DNA of 21,558 bases from Xanthobacteraceae bacterium. GTDB taxonomy: Bacteria > Pseudomonadota > Alphaproteobacteria > Rhizobiales > Xanthobacteraceae. The stretch covers positions 1-21,558 of the forward strand of contig JASHRY010000050.1 in NCBI GenBank assembly GCA_030037105.1, in the 5' to 3' direction. This document shows, one piece after another, positions 15,385 through 21,558 of the stretch. Within the stretch, counting starts at the first letter, position 1. Each line of letters starts with the position of its first letter. The position numbers were made by a program, and so were the translations under genes. Under the pieces are notes generated by a model, which saw only the letters and a list, made by a program, of their open reading frames with translations, was not told the origin of the DNA and did not search any database.

Positions 15385-16659
15385 TCATCGCGCCGCCTCG
15401 ATCACGTCGTCGAAGCTGCGCAAGCCGGTGGTCGGCGCATTGACCAGCACCGCCATGTTGCCGGGCTTGTGGCGGTTCGCCCGCATCAATTCGTGGGCGT
15501 AGGGAATCTTCTCCCACGGGAACACGTCGCTCATGCACGGATCGATGCGGCGATCGATCACGAACCGGTTGGCGGCGCTCGCCTGCTTGAGATGCGCGAA
15601 GTGCGAGCCCTGTATCCGCTTCTGCCGCATCCACACGTAGCGCGCGTCGAAGGTGAGATTGAAGCCCGAGGTGCCGGCGCAGAACACCACCATGCCGCCG
15701 CGCTTGACCACCAGGCAGGAGACCGGGAAGGTCGCCTCGCCCGGATGCTCGAACACGATGTCGACGTCGCGCTTGCCGGTGATGTCCCAGATCGCCTTGC
15801 CGAAGCGGCGCGCCTCCTTCACCCAGGAATCGTATTCGGGCGTGCCGACCTTGGGCATGGCGCCCCAGCACCTGAATTCGCTGCGGTTGATGACCCCCTT
15901 GGCGCCGAGATTGAACACGTATTGCGATTTCGATGCGTTGGACACGACGCCGATGGCGTTTCCTCCCGAGGCGGCGACGAGCTGCACGCCGAATACGCCG
16001 AGGCCACCCGAGGCGCCCCAGACCAGGACGTTGTCGCCGGGCTTGAGCGTGTGCGGCGGATGGCCGAACAACATGCGATAAGCGGTCGCCAACGTGAGCG
16101 TGTAGCAGGCCGATTCTTCCCAGGTAAGATGCGCGGGTTTTTGCATGAGCTGGCGCGATTGCACGCGGCAGAATTGCGCAAACGAACCGTCCGGAGTCTC
16201 GTAGCCCCAGATGCGCTGCGACGGCGACAGCAGCGGATCGCCGCCATTGCAGTCCTCGTCGTCGCCGTCGTCCTGGTTGCAATGAACGATGACTTCGTCA
16301 CCGACCTTCCAGCGCCTGACCTTCGAGCCGATGGCCCAGACGATGCCGGACGCATCGGAGCCGGCGACATGGAACGGGTTCTTGTGCACGTCGAGCGGCG
16401 AGACCGGCAGGCCGAGCCCGGCCCACACGCCGTTGTAGTTGACGCCGCCGGCCATGACGTAGACCAGCGCCTCGTCCTCGGCGATGGGCCAAGTCGGCAC
16501 CACTTCGAGTTGGAACGATTTTTCCGGCGGGCCGTGACGCTCCTTGCGGATCGCCCAAGCGTGCATGTTCGTCGGCACGTGACCGAGCGGCGGCACCTCG
16601 CCGATGTCATAAAGGTCCTTGAGCGCTGCCACTGATGCTTTTTTCTGCGCGACGGCCAT
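15385..16659 (-). CDS. ccr: Crotonyl-CoA carboxylase/reductase
   Basis: This NADPH-dependent enzyme reductively carboxylates crotonyl-CoA to (2S)-ethylmalonyl-CoA, the key step of the ethylmalonyl-CoA pathway. It belongs to the zinc-independent medium-chain dehydrogenase/reductase family. From the ATG at 16659 the 424-residue protein starts MAVAQKKASVAALKDLYDIG and continues EVPPLGHVPTNMHAW, the usual Ccr N-terminus. It has GGVNYNGVW (72-79), the Ccr-typical insert NQDDGDDEDCNGGDPLLS, RIWGYETPDGSFAQF, the nucleotide loop WGASGGLGVFG and GSHFAHLKQA. Asn in GGVNYN, the Tyr-Glu of WGYE and His in GSHFAH probably correspond to the known CO2-binding residues. In-frame ATGs at 16692 and 16722 would add 11 or 21 residues without a better ribosome binding site. 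The upstream region carries the palindrome shared with mcd. Confidence 0.96.
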   Translation of the reverse strand: MAVAQKKASVAALKDLYDIGEVPPLGHVPTNMHAWAIRKERHGPPEKSFQLEVVPTWPIAEDEALVYVMAGGVNYNGVWAGLGLPVSPLDVHKNPFHVAGSDASGIVWAIGSKVRRWKVGDEVIVHCNQDDGDDEDCNGGDPLLSPSQRIWGYETPDGSFAQFCRVQSRQLMQKPAHLTWEESACYTLTLATAYRMLFGHPPHTLKPGDNVLVWGASGGLGVFGVQLVAASGGNAIGVVSNASKSQYVFNLGAKGVINRSEFRCWGAMPKVGTPEYDSWVKEARRFGKAIWDITGKRDVDIVFEHPGEATFPVSCLVVKRGGMVVFCAGTSGFNLTFDARYVWMRQKRIQGSHFAHLKQASAANRFVIDRRIDPCMSDVFPWEKIPYAHELMRANRHKPGNMAVLVNAPTTGLRSFDDVIEAAR

Positions 16660-16747
16660 GACGAATTCCGAAACTTTCAGCTCGACCGGCATCAACGACC
16701 ACGGAAGATCGCAGCGCCGCAAGCATCGATAATCTGCCGCAGTTGAT

Positions 16748-16790
16748 GTTGCAGTGCAACAAATACTTGGCGTGCAAAAGTCGTTGCAAC
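16748..16790 (-). promoter_or_regulatory. Candidate PhaR-like operator and TTGCAA elements upstream of ccr
   Basis: GTTGCAGTGCAAC (16748-16760) is a 13-bp palindrome around one central G, about 90 bp upstream of the ccr start. Read with its flank, TGCAGTGCAACA differs at one position from the PhaR consensus TGCRNYGCASMA recalled from Bradyrhizobium. GTTGCAAC (16783-16790) is a second palindrome nearby. On the minus strand TTGCAA and TATTTG, 18 bases apart, could be -35 and -10, with the large palindrome just after them. The site also lies upstream of the divergent GlsB/YeaQ-type gene. Confidence 0.5.
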
Positions 16791-16910
16791 TGACGACCGA
16801 CGCTGACAGGCCGCATTCGAAGCCTTATGGTGAACCGGGGGTGCGGGTGCGGCGTTTCATGCGCACATAAGGTTCAGCCCTTGGCTCGGGCGGGACATCG
16901 GGGGGAAATC

Positions 16911-17162
16911 ATGGGCGTGCAGAGTCTCATTGTATGGCTCATTATCGGCGCGATTGCCGGCTGGCTCGCCGGCATGGTCGTCAAGGGCGGCGGCTTCGGA
17001 CTCATCGGGGACATCATTGTCGGCATTATCGGTGCCGTCATTGCCGGATGGCTGTTGCCGCAAATCGGGATCGTGATCGGCGGCGGCATTATCGGCGCCA
17101 TCATCAACGCCTTTATCGGCGCGGTGATCCTCCTGTTCATCCTCAGGCTGATCAAACGATAG
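16911..17162 (+). CDS. GlsB/YeaQ/YmgE-family small membrane protein
   Basis: This 83-residue, glycine-rich inner-membrane protein has three hydrophobic helices: IVWLIIGAIAGWLAG, IGDIIVGIIGAVIAGWLL and GAIINAFIGAVILLFILRL. These are typical of the GlsB/YeaQ/YmgE (transglycosylase-associated) family, often induced by general or envelope stress. Molecular function is unknown. The ATG at 16911 is chosen because GGGGGAAATC directly precedes it and MGVQSLIVWLIIGAIAGW matches family N-termini. The open frame begins 28 codons earlier, but that part is not membrane-like. It is divergent from ccr. Confidence 0.9.
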   Translation: MGVQSLIVWLIIGAIAGWLAGMVVKGGGFGLIGDIIVGIIGAVIAGWLLPQIGIVIGGGIIGAIINAFIGAVILLFILRLIKR

Positions 17163-17256
17163 GGCGCCGACCCAGGCTGCACTTTCCTCGAACTTAAGGG
17201 TTCTTCAAGGCCGCCGGGCCTAGCTTCGCCGCGACCGCAAGCGAGGCGCGCCCGGC

Positions 17257-18720
17257 ATGTCCGAGCAAACAATCGGTATCAGAAGCGGCATTGACGTGCC
17301 GGCAGCCCTGCCGTGGCTCGTCGCCATCGCCGTCTATCTGCTGCTCATGGCGCTCGGCGGCCGACTGCTCGCCGACCCCGACACCTATTGGCATATCGCG
17401 CTCGGCCGTCTGATCCTCGAACACCGGGCGGTCGTGACCACCGATCCGTTTTCGGAAACCATGCGCGGCACGCACTGGGTGGCGCCCGAGTGGCTGTCGC
17501 AAGTGATCTACGCAATCGCATATGGGCGCGGCGGCTGGACCGCGGTCGCGGCACTGACGGCGGTCGCGGTTGCCGCTGCCTTTGGTCAACTGGCGCGCTA
17601 TCTGCTCAAGTACTGGCAGCCGGTGCCCACGATGATCGCAGCGCTGGTCGGCCTCGTGCTGACCTCTCCGCATATCTTGGCGCGGCCGCACGTATTGGCG
17701 TTACCACTGATGGTGACGTGGATCGCCGAGTTGATCCGGTCTCTGGACGCCCGCCGTGAGCCACCTTGGTGGCTGCTGCCGCTCATGACGCTATGGGCCA
17801 ACTTGCACGGCAGCTTCATCTTCGGGTTGGCGATGATCGGGCTTATGGCCAGTGAGGCGATCTGGGTCGCGCCCGCATCGCAACGCCTGCGCGCCGGCAA
17901 GCGCTGGGCCGTATTCGGCATGCTTGCGCTTGGCGCCGCCTGCCTCAACCCCTACGGACCAGAGATAATCCTGGCGGCGTTTCGCACTTTGGCGCTTGGC
18001 CCGGCGTTGTCGATCATCATCGAATGGCGGCCGCAGGATTTCAGCAAGCTCAGCTTCTACGAGATCATCGTGCTGGCGGGATTCGGTGTCGCGCTGCTGC
18101 GCGGCGTGCGATTGCCGCCGTTCCGTATTGTCATGCTGCTCACTATCCTGCATCTGAGCCTATCGCAGTCGCGGCATGCCGATTTACTTGGGATGCTGGC
18201 GCCAATATTCCTGGCGCGCGCGCTGGCCGAGCAATTCAGCGCGATCGCCGTGAATAACGGTTTGCCGCAACTGCGCGCTCGGCCATGGTTTCCAGCTACA
18301 TCCAGCGTGCTGCTGGCCGCAGCCATCACCGGCGCGATCGCGGCCCGCAATAACATCGCGCCCGCCGCCAACATCACACCGGCTCACGCCGTCAACGCGC
18401 TTGCAGCGAGCGGCGGTCCGATTCTTAACGACTACGGGTTCGGCGGCTATCTCGATTTCGTCGGAATTGCACCTTTCGTCGACGGCAGGACGGAGCTCTA
18501 TGGCGCGGCCTTCATGCTGCGCTATCAGCGCGCGGTAAGCCTGGATGACCTTCCCGGTTTCCTGCGTCTGCTCGACGAATACCACATCAGGACGACGCTG
18601 CTGACGCCGACCACTCCGGCGGTAGCCCTGCTCGATCGGCTGCCTGGGTGGCGGCGTGTCTATGCAGACGACATCGCGGTCGTCCACACGCGAGGCGCAC
18701 CCGCCCATGGCCCTCTTTGA
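17257..18720 (+). CDS. Polytopic membrane protein of unknown function (GT-C-like)
   Basis: This 487-residue inner-membrane protein has roughly ten hydrophobic segments and no assigned function. Near the N-terminus it carries LADPDTYWHIALGRLILEH and TTDPFSETMRGTHWVAPEWLSQ. The acidic DPDTYWH loop after the first helix is reminiscent of GT-C fold glycosyltransferases that use lipid-linked sugars. The C-terminus is a soluble, probably periplasmic segment with NDYGFGGYLDF and PFVDGRTELYG, motifs I recall from a family of uncharacterised bacterial membrane proteins. The stop overlaps the next gene's start by 14 bp, so the two are translationally linked. A glycan or lipid-linked sugar role is an inference from the acidic loop and the GT87-type partner. 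Confidence 0.8.
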   Translation: MSEQTIGIRSGIDVPAALPWLVAIAVYLLLMALGGRLLADPDTYWHIALGRLILEHRAVVTTDPFSETMRGTHWVAPEWLSQVIYAIAYGRGGWTAVAALTAVAVAAAFGQLARYLLKYWQPVPTMIAALVGLVLTSPHILARPHVLALPLMVTWIAELIRSLDARREPPWWLLPLMTLWANLHGSFIFGLAMIGLMASEAIWVAPASQRLRAGKRWAVFGMLALGAACLNPYGPEIILAAFRTLALGPALSIIIEWRPQDFSKLSFYEIIVLAGFGVALLRGVRLPPFRIVMLLTILHLSLSQSRHADLLGMLAPIFLARALAEQFSAIAVNNGLPQLRARPWFPATSSVLLAAAITGAIAARNNIAPAANITPAHAVNALAASGGPILNDYGFGGYLDFVGIAPFVDGRTELYGAAFMLRYQRAVSLDDLPGFLRLLDEYHIRTTLLTPTTPAVALLDRLPGWRRVYADDIAVVHTRGAPAHGPL

Positions 18721-19894
18721 GATGACCCCTGAGTGCGGCTCCGCCGCCGGCGCGTCGCTGCCGCGGCTGGTGCAATCCGTCTGCTTCGCTCTCATTGTCT
18801 CGCACATCGTTTTTCTCGCCGCCTCCTATGTCAACGGCACTTGGCTGATGGCGCCGGACGGCACCGGCGTCCCAACCGACTTCGTCAATGTCTGGGCCGC
18901 CGGACGATTGACGCTCGCGGGCCACGCCGTGGCAGCCTACGACTGGACAATTCACAAGGCGGCCGAGGAGAGCGCGCTCGGCCATCCGTTCGACGGCTAT
19001 TTCGGCTGGCACTATCCGCCGACATTTCTGTTCGTCGCCGCCGCGCTTTCGCTCTTGCCTTATGCGGTCGCCTATGTGGTCTGGGCCTTCGGCACCTTCC
19101 CGATCTATGTCGCCGCCATCCGCGCGATCATCGGCGATCGCGTCGGCTATTTGCTCGCGGCCGCGTTCCCCGCCGTGCTGGCGAACTTCTTTGTTGGGCA
19201 GAACGGTTTCCTCAGCGCCGGGCTGATCGGCGGCACGCTCATTTCCATCGAGCGGCGGCCTTTGTTAGCCGGCCTACTGCTCGGCCTGCTCACCTACAAG
19301 CCGCATCTCGGTCTGTTGTTTCCGATCGCGCTTGCAGCCGGTGGATACTGGCGCGTTTTCTTCACCGCGGGCATCGTTGCGGCGGCGATGGCGACTGCGT
19401 CGTGGGTCGCGTTCGGCAGCGAGAGCTGGCACGCCTTCATCGTCAATATCGGCCACGCCTCGCAAGCCTTCCTCGCCGACGGCCTGGCCGGCTTCAATAA
19501 GCTGCAGACCGCATTCGGGCTTGTCCGCACGCTCGGCGGCAGCGAGCAATTGGCCTGGACCGTGCAAGCCGTTGTGGCGCTGGTCGCGGCGGCGGCAATT
19601 GCCGTACTCTGGAAGAGCCGCGCCGCACACGAGGTCAAGGCCGCGGCGGCAGGCACCGGAGCCTTGCTGGCGACCCCATACCTCTACACTTACGATCTTG
19701 CGGTTCTGGCGGTGCCGCTTGCCTTCCTCATTCACCTTGGCCGTGCGCGCGGATTCCTGGCGCATGAATTGGCCGGCATCGGCGTGGCCTGCCTGTTGAT
19801 CGCGATCTTTTTGTTCGTGAAATTCCCGGTCGGCTTTGCCGCTATTCTCGTCGTGGCGGCGCTTGTCGTTCGTCGTGCGCTGGCGCCGCAGTAA
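18707..19894 (+). CDS. GT87 (DUF2029)-type membrane glycosyltransferase
   Basis: This 395-residue polytopic membrane protein resembles glycosyltransferase family 87, whose characterised mycobacterial members are polyprenyl-phosphate-mannose-dependent mannosyltransferases. Visible are the first helix, the acidic extracytoplasmic loop TDFVNVWAAGRLTLAGHA, WHYPPTFLFVAAALSLLPY, FFVGQNGFLSAGLIGG and LLLGLLTYKPHLGLLFP, the usual DUF2029 run. TPYLYTYDLAVLAVPLAF follows. The ATG at 18707 overlaps the stop of the upstream membrane protein by 14 bp; ATG 18722 is a possible alternative. The sugar donor and acceptor are unknown. No other glycan genes are in the window. Confidence 0.82.
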   Translation: MALFEMTPECGSAAGASLPRLVQSVCFALIVSHIVFLAASYVNGTWLMAPDGTGVPTDFVNVWAAGRLTLAGHAVAAYDWTIHKAAEESALGHPFDGYFGWHYPPTFLFVAAALSLLPYAVAYVVWAFGTFPIYVAAIRAIIGDRVGYLLAAAFPAVLANFFVGQNGFLSAGLIGGTLISIERRPLLAGLLLGLLTYKPHLGLLFPIALAAGGYWRVFFTAGIVAAAMATASWVAFGSESWHAFIVNIGHASQAFLADGLAGFNKLQTAFGLVRTLGGSEQLAWTVQAVVALVAAAAIAVLWKSRAAHEVKAAAAGTGALLATPYLYTYDLAVLAVPLAFLIHLGRARGFLAHELAGIGVACLLIAIFLFVKFPVGFAAILVVAALVVRRALAPQ

Positions 19895-20012
19895 TTTCGC
19901 GGGATGGGTTGGACGCGAGGAGGATGTCCTTTCCCCCTCCCCCACTTCATAAGAGAAAATCAAATGCGGCGGACTTGACGGGCCCGCTGCTTCCCACTTA
20001 CGGCAGGCTGCC

Positions 20013-20834
20013 ATGCCGCACTCCGCCGTGCTCAACGTCATGATCAAGGCCGCCTACCGCGCCGGCCGCAACCTCAAGCGCGATCTCGGCGAAATCGAAA
20101 ACCTGCAGGTCTCCAAGAAGGGACCGGGCGATTTCGTGACCGCCGCCGACCGACGGGCCGAGGAGATCGTGCGCGCGGAGCTCGCCAACGCACGGCCGGA
20201 TTACGGCTTTCTCGGCGAGGAAGGCGGCGTGCGCGCCGGCGCCGACAAGACGCATCGGTGGATCGTCGATCCGCTCGACGGCACGACCAATTTCCTCCAC
20301 GGCATCCCGCACTTTGCGGTCTCGATCGCGCTCGAGCGCAACGGCGCTATTGTCGCCGGGCTCACCTACAATCCCGCCAACGACGAACTGTTCATCGCCG
20401 AGCGCGGCAAGGGCGCTTTTCTCAACGATCGGCGCATCCGCGTCGCCGCACGGCTTACGTCCGCCGACTCCATCGTCGCCTGCGGACTGCCGCATTTCGG
20501 GCGCGGCGACCTCGTCCTCGCGCGCAAGGAGATCGCCGCCGCGCAACGCCACTTCGCCGGCCTGCGCCGCTTCGGCGCCGCCACGCTCGACCTGGCCTGG
20601 GTCGCTGCCGGACGCTTCGATGCCTATTGGGAGCGCAATCTTTCGCCGTGGGATCTCGCTGCCGGCATCCTCTTGGTGCGTGAAGCCGGCGGATTTGTCA
20701 GCGACCTCGACGGCGGTGAGGCGGTGTTGACGAAGGGCCACGTCGCGGCCGGCAACGAGACCATGCACCGCGGGCTTATCCGGCTGCTCAAGGAGGCCGG
20801 AAAGGAAGCCGTCGGGGAACCGGAATCTTCATAA
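20013..20834 (+). CDS. suhB: Inositol monophosphatase family protein
   Basis: This Mg-dependent, lithium-sensitive-type phosphatase has 273 residues and probably acts on inositol-1-phosphate or related sugar phosphates. The metal site is complete: Glu69/Glu70 in FLGEEGG, Asp86 and Asp89 in WIVDPLDGTTNF, and Asp214 in SPWDLAAG. The Rhizobiales-type start MPHSAVLNVMIKAAYRAGR and LQVSKKGPGDFVTAADRRAE are also present. The ATG at 20013 is the family start. It lies 118 bp after the GT87-type gene and 145 bp before the MotA/TolQ/ExbB gene, an order I recall from related genomes. SuhB in E. coli also has a role in rRNA transcription; whether that applies here cannot be seen. Confidence 0.93.
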   Translation: MPHSAVLNVMIKAAYRAGRNLKRDLGEIENLQVSKKGPGDFVTAADRRAEEIVRAELANARPDYGFLGEEGGVRAGADKTHRWIVDPLDGTTNFLHGIPHFAVSIALERNGAIVAGLTYNPANDELFIAERGKGAFLNDRRIRVAARLTSADSIVACGLPHFGRGDLVLARKEIAAAQRHFAGLRRFGAATLDLAWVAAGRFDAYWERNLSPWDLAAGILLVREAGGFVSDLDGGEAVLTKGHVAAGNETMHRGLIRLLKEAGKEAVGEPESS

Positions 20835-20979
20835 GCGGCCGTCGCGTCCGCCATCAACCTGCCGTAAACGCCCGCGCAGGTCCGCCGCGCACAAGCGCAG
20901 ACCCGCCGGTGAAACATGCATTTTTCTTCCGCCTGCGCTGTGCCATTATGTTCCGACTCCACAGCGTTATCGTGACCCG

Positions 20980-21558
20980 ATGGCGAGCGACTTCGATCAC
21001 GTCAAGCTGGCCTCGCCCCGCATCTTCCTCATCCGGATGCTGGTGTTCCTGATCCTGTGCGCCTTGATCGCTTTCGTGCTCCAGCGTCAGATCCTCACCG
21101 CCTTCATGGCCAATCCTTGGCTCAACGGCCTGATCGTCGGCGTTCTTGTCATCGGCATCATCCTGTCCTTCGCGCGCGTGATCCGACTGTTTCCGGAAGT
21201 CTCGTGGGTCAACAGCTTCCGCCGCGCCGATCCCGGCCTTGCCGTCGCCCGCGAGCCGACGCTGCTCGCGCCCATGGCCGCCATCCTCGGCGGCGAGCGG
21301 GTCGGCCGCGTTGCGATCTCGGCGCAGACCATGCGCGCCTTTCTCGATTCGCTGGCGACGCGGCTCGACGAGGCGCGCGATATTTCCCGCTATCTCACCG
21401 GCTTGCTCGTTTTCCTCGGCCTCCTGGGCACGTTCTGGGGCCTCATCGAGACGGTCGGCTCGGTCGGCAGCATCGTCAACAGCCTCAAGGTCGGCGGCGA
21501 CGCCGATTCGGTCTTCGATGCGCTCAAGGAAGGTCTCGCCGCCCCGCTCGGCGGCATG
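20980..21558 (+). CDS. MotA/TolQ/ExbB-family proton channel protein (C-terminus cut by window edge)
   Basis: The 193 codons present encode MASDFDHVKLASPRIFLIRM, then two membrane helices (about residues 15-35 and 48-65) and a cytoplasmic region with FRRADPGLAVAREPTLLAPM. A third helix starts at YLTGLLVFLGLLGTFWGLIETV, followed by the beginning of the polar part. The LLGTFWGLI helix is the hallmark of the MotA/TolQ/ExbB family, which couple proton flow to work in the cell envelope. The long N-terminal part and the position after an inositol monophosphatase match the Rhizobiales type usually followed by an OmpA-like peptidoglycan-binding gene, which would lie beyond the window. No flagellar genes are nearby, so it need not be the flagellar stator. 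Confidence 0.9.
   Translation, partial: MASDFDHVKLASPRIFLIRMLVFLILCALIAFVLQRQILTAFMANPWLNGLIVGVLVIGIILSFARVIRLFPEVSWVNSFRRADPGLAVAREPTLLAPMAAILGGERVGRVAISAQTMRAFLDSLATRLDEARDISRYLTGLLVFLGLLGTFWGLIETVGSVGSIVNSLKVGGDADSVFDALKEGLAAPLGGM

Noticed and set aside
15469..16635. Plus-strand open frame of 388 codons opposite ccr
   Set aside because: No recognisable domain; ccr on the minus strand is full length with all its motifs.
19970..20012. TTGACG near 19975 as a -35 promoter element for the phosphatase gene
   Set aside because: No convincing -10 element lies at a suitable distance and the spacer is G+C-rich.
1..21558. Defence islands, CRISPR arrays, insertion sequences, tRNA or rRNA genes
   Set aside because: I saw no regularly spaced repeats, transposase motifs, terminal inverted repeats with target duplications, or tRNA-like arms. 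Coding content is typical chromosomal metabolism.

Overview
The window is G+C-rich chromosomal DNA from an alphaproteobacterium. It is most likely a member of the Hyphomicrobiales (Rhizobiales) near Bradyrhizobium, Rhodopseudomonas or the Xanthobacteraceae. The evidence is the lysA / small lipoprotein / argH / tlpA arrangement, the twin-transmembrane HIG1-type protein near a PduO-type cobalamin adenosyltransferase and etfBA, the inositol monophosphatase followed by a MotA/TolQ/ExbB protein, and short palindromic intergenic repeats of the kind scattered through these genomes. I see no phage, insertion sequence, CRISPR array, tRNA or rRNA. Genes fill nearly all of the window; the longest gene-free stretch is 14133-14436.

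Layout. 1-3117 (minus): argH, an LptM-like lipoprotein and lysA (cut by the window edge), i.e. arginine and lysine biosynthesis. 3145-3816 (plus): tlpA, a membrane-anchored thioredoxin, head to head with argH. 3921-4493 (minus): a periplasmic dihaem cytochrome c. 4739-8969 (minus): PduO adenosyltransferase, an SDR oxidoreductase, etfB, etfA and a 3-hydroxybutyryl-CoA dehydrogenase, with operon-like spacing. 9065-10171 (minus): a PagL-like outer-membrane acyl hydrolase, the stub of a tandem copy of it, and a HIG1-type small membrane protein. 10298-11974 (minus): an N-terminally extended acyl-CoA dehydrogenase that matches (2S)-methylsuccinyl-CoA dehydrogenase (Mcd). 12153-15327 (plus): a chemoreceptor and a YihY/BrkB membrane protein. 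15385-16659 (minus): crotonyl-CoA carboxylase/reductase (Ccr). 16911-21558 (plus): a GlsB/YeaQ-type membrane protein, two overlapping polytopic membrane proteins (the second a GT87-type glycosyltransferase), an inositol monophosphatase, and a MotA/TolQ/ExbB protein cut by the window edge.

How the genes work together. Ccr and Mcd are two defining enzymes of the ethylmalonyl-CoA pathway, which assimilates acetyl-CoA without the glyoxylate shunt. The same window holds the hydroxybutyryl-CoA dehydrogenase that links acetoacetyl-CoA and crotonyl-CoA chemistry, the ETF that accepts electrons from acyl-CoA dehydrogenases such as Mcd, and an enzyme that makes adenosylcobalamin, the cofactor of the pathway's ethylmalonyl-CoA and methylmalonyl-CoA mutases. 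The mutases, lyase and hydratase are not in the window.

The observation I rate highest is a shared near-perfect palindrome with core TGCAGTGCA. It sits in the same orientation upstream of both mcd and ccr and resembles the site of PhaR/AniA, the polyhydroxybutyrate regulator. I found no gene cluster that looks like an undescribed defence or mobile system.
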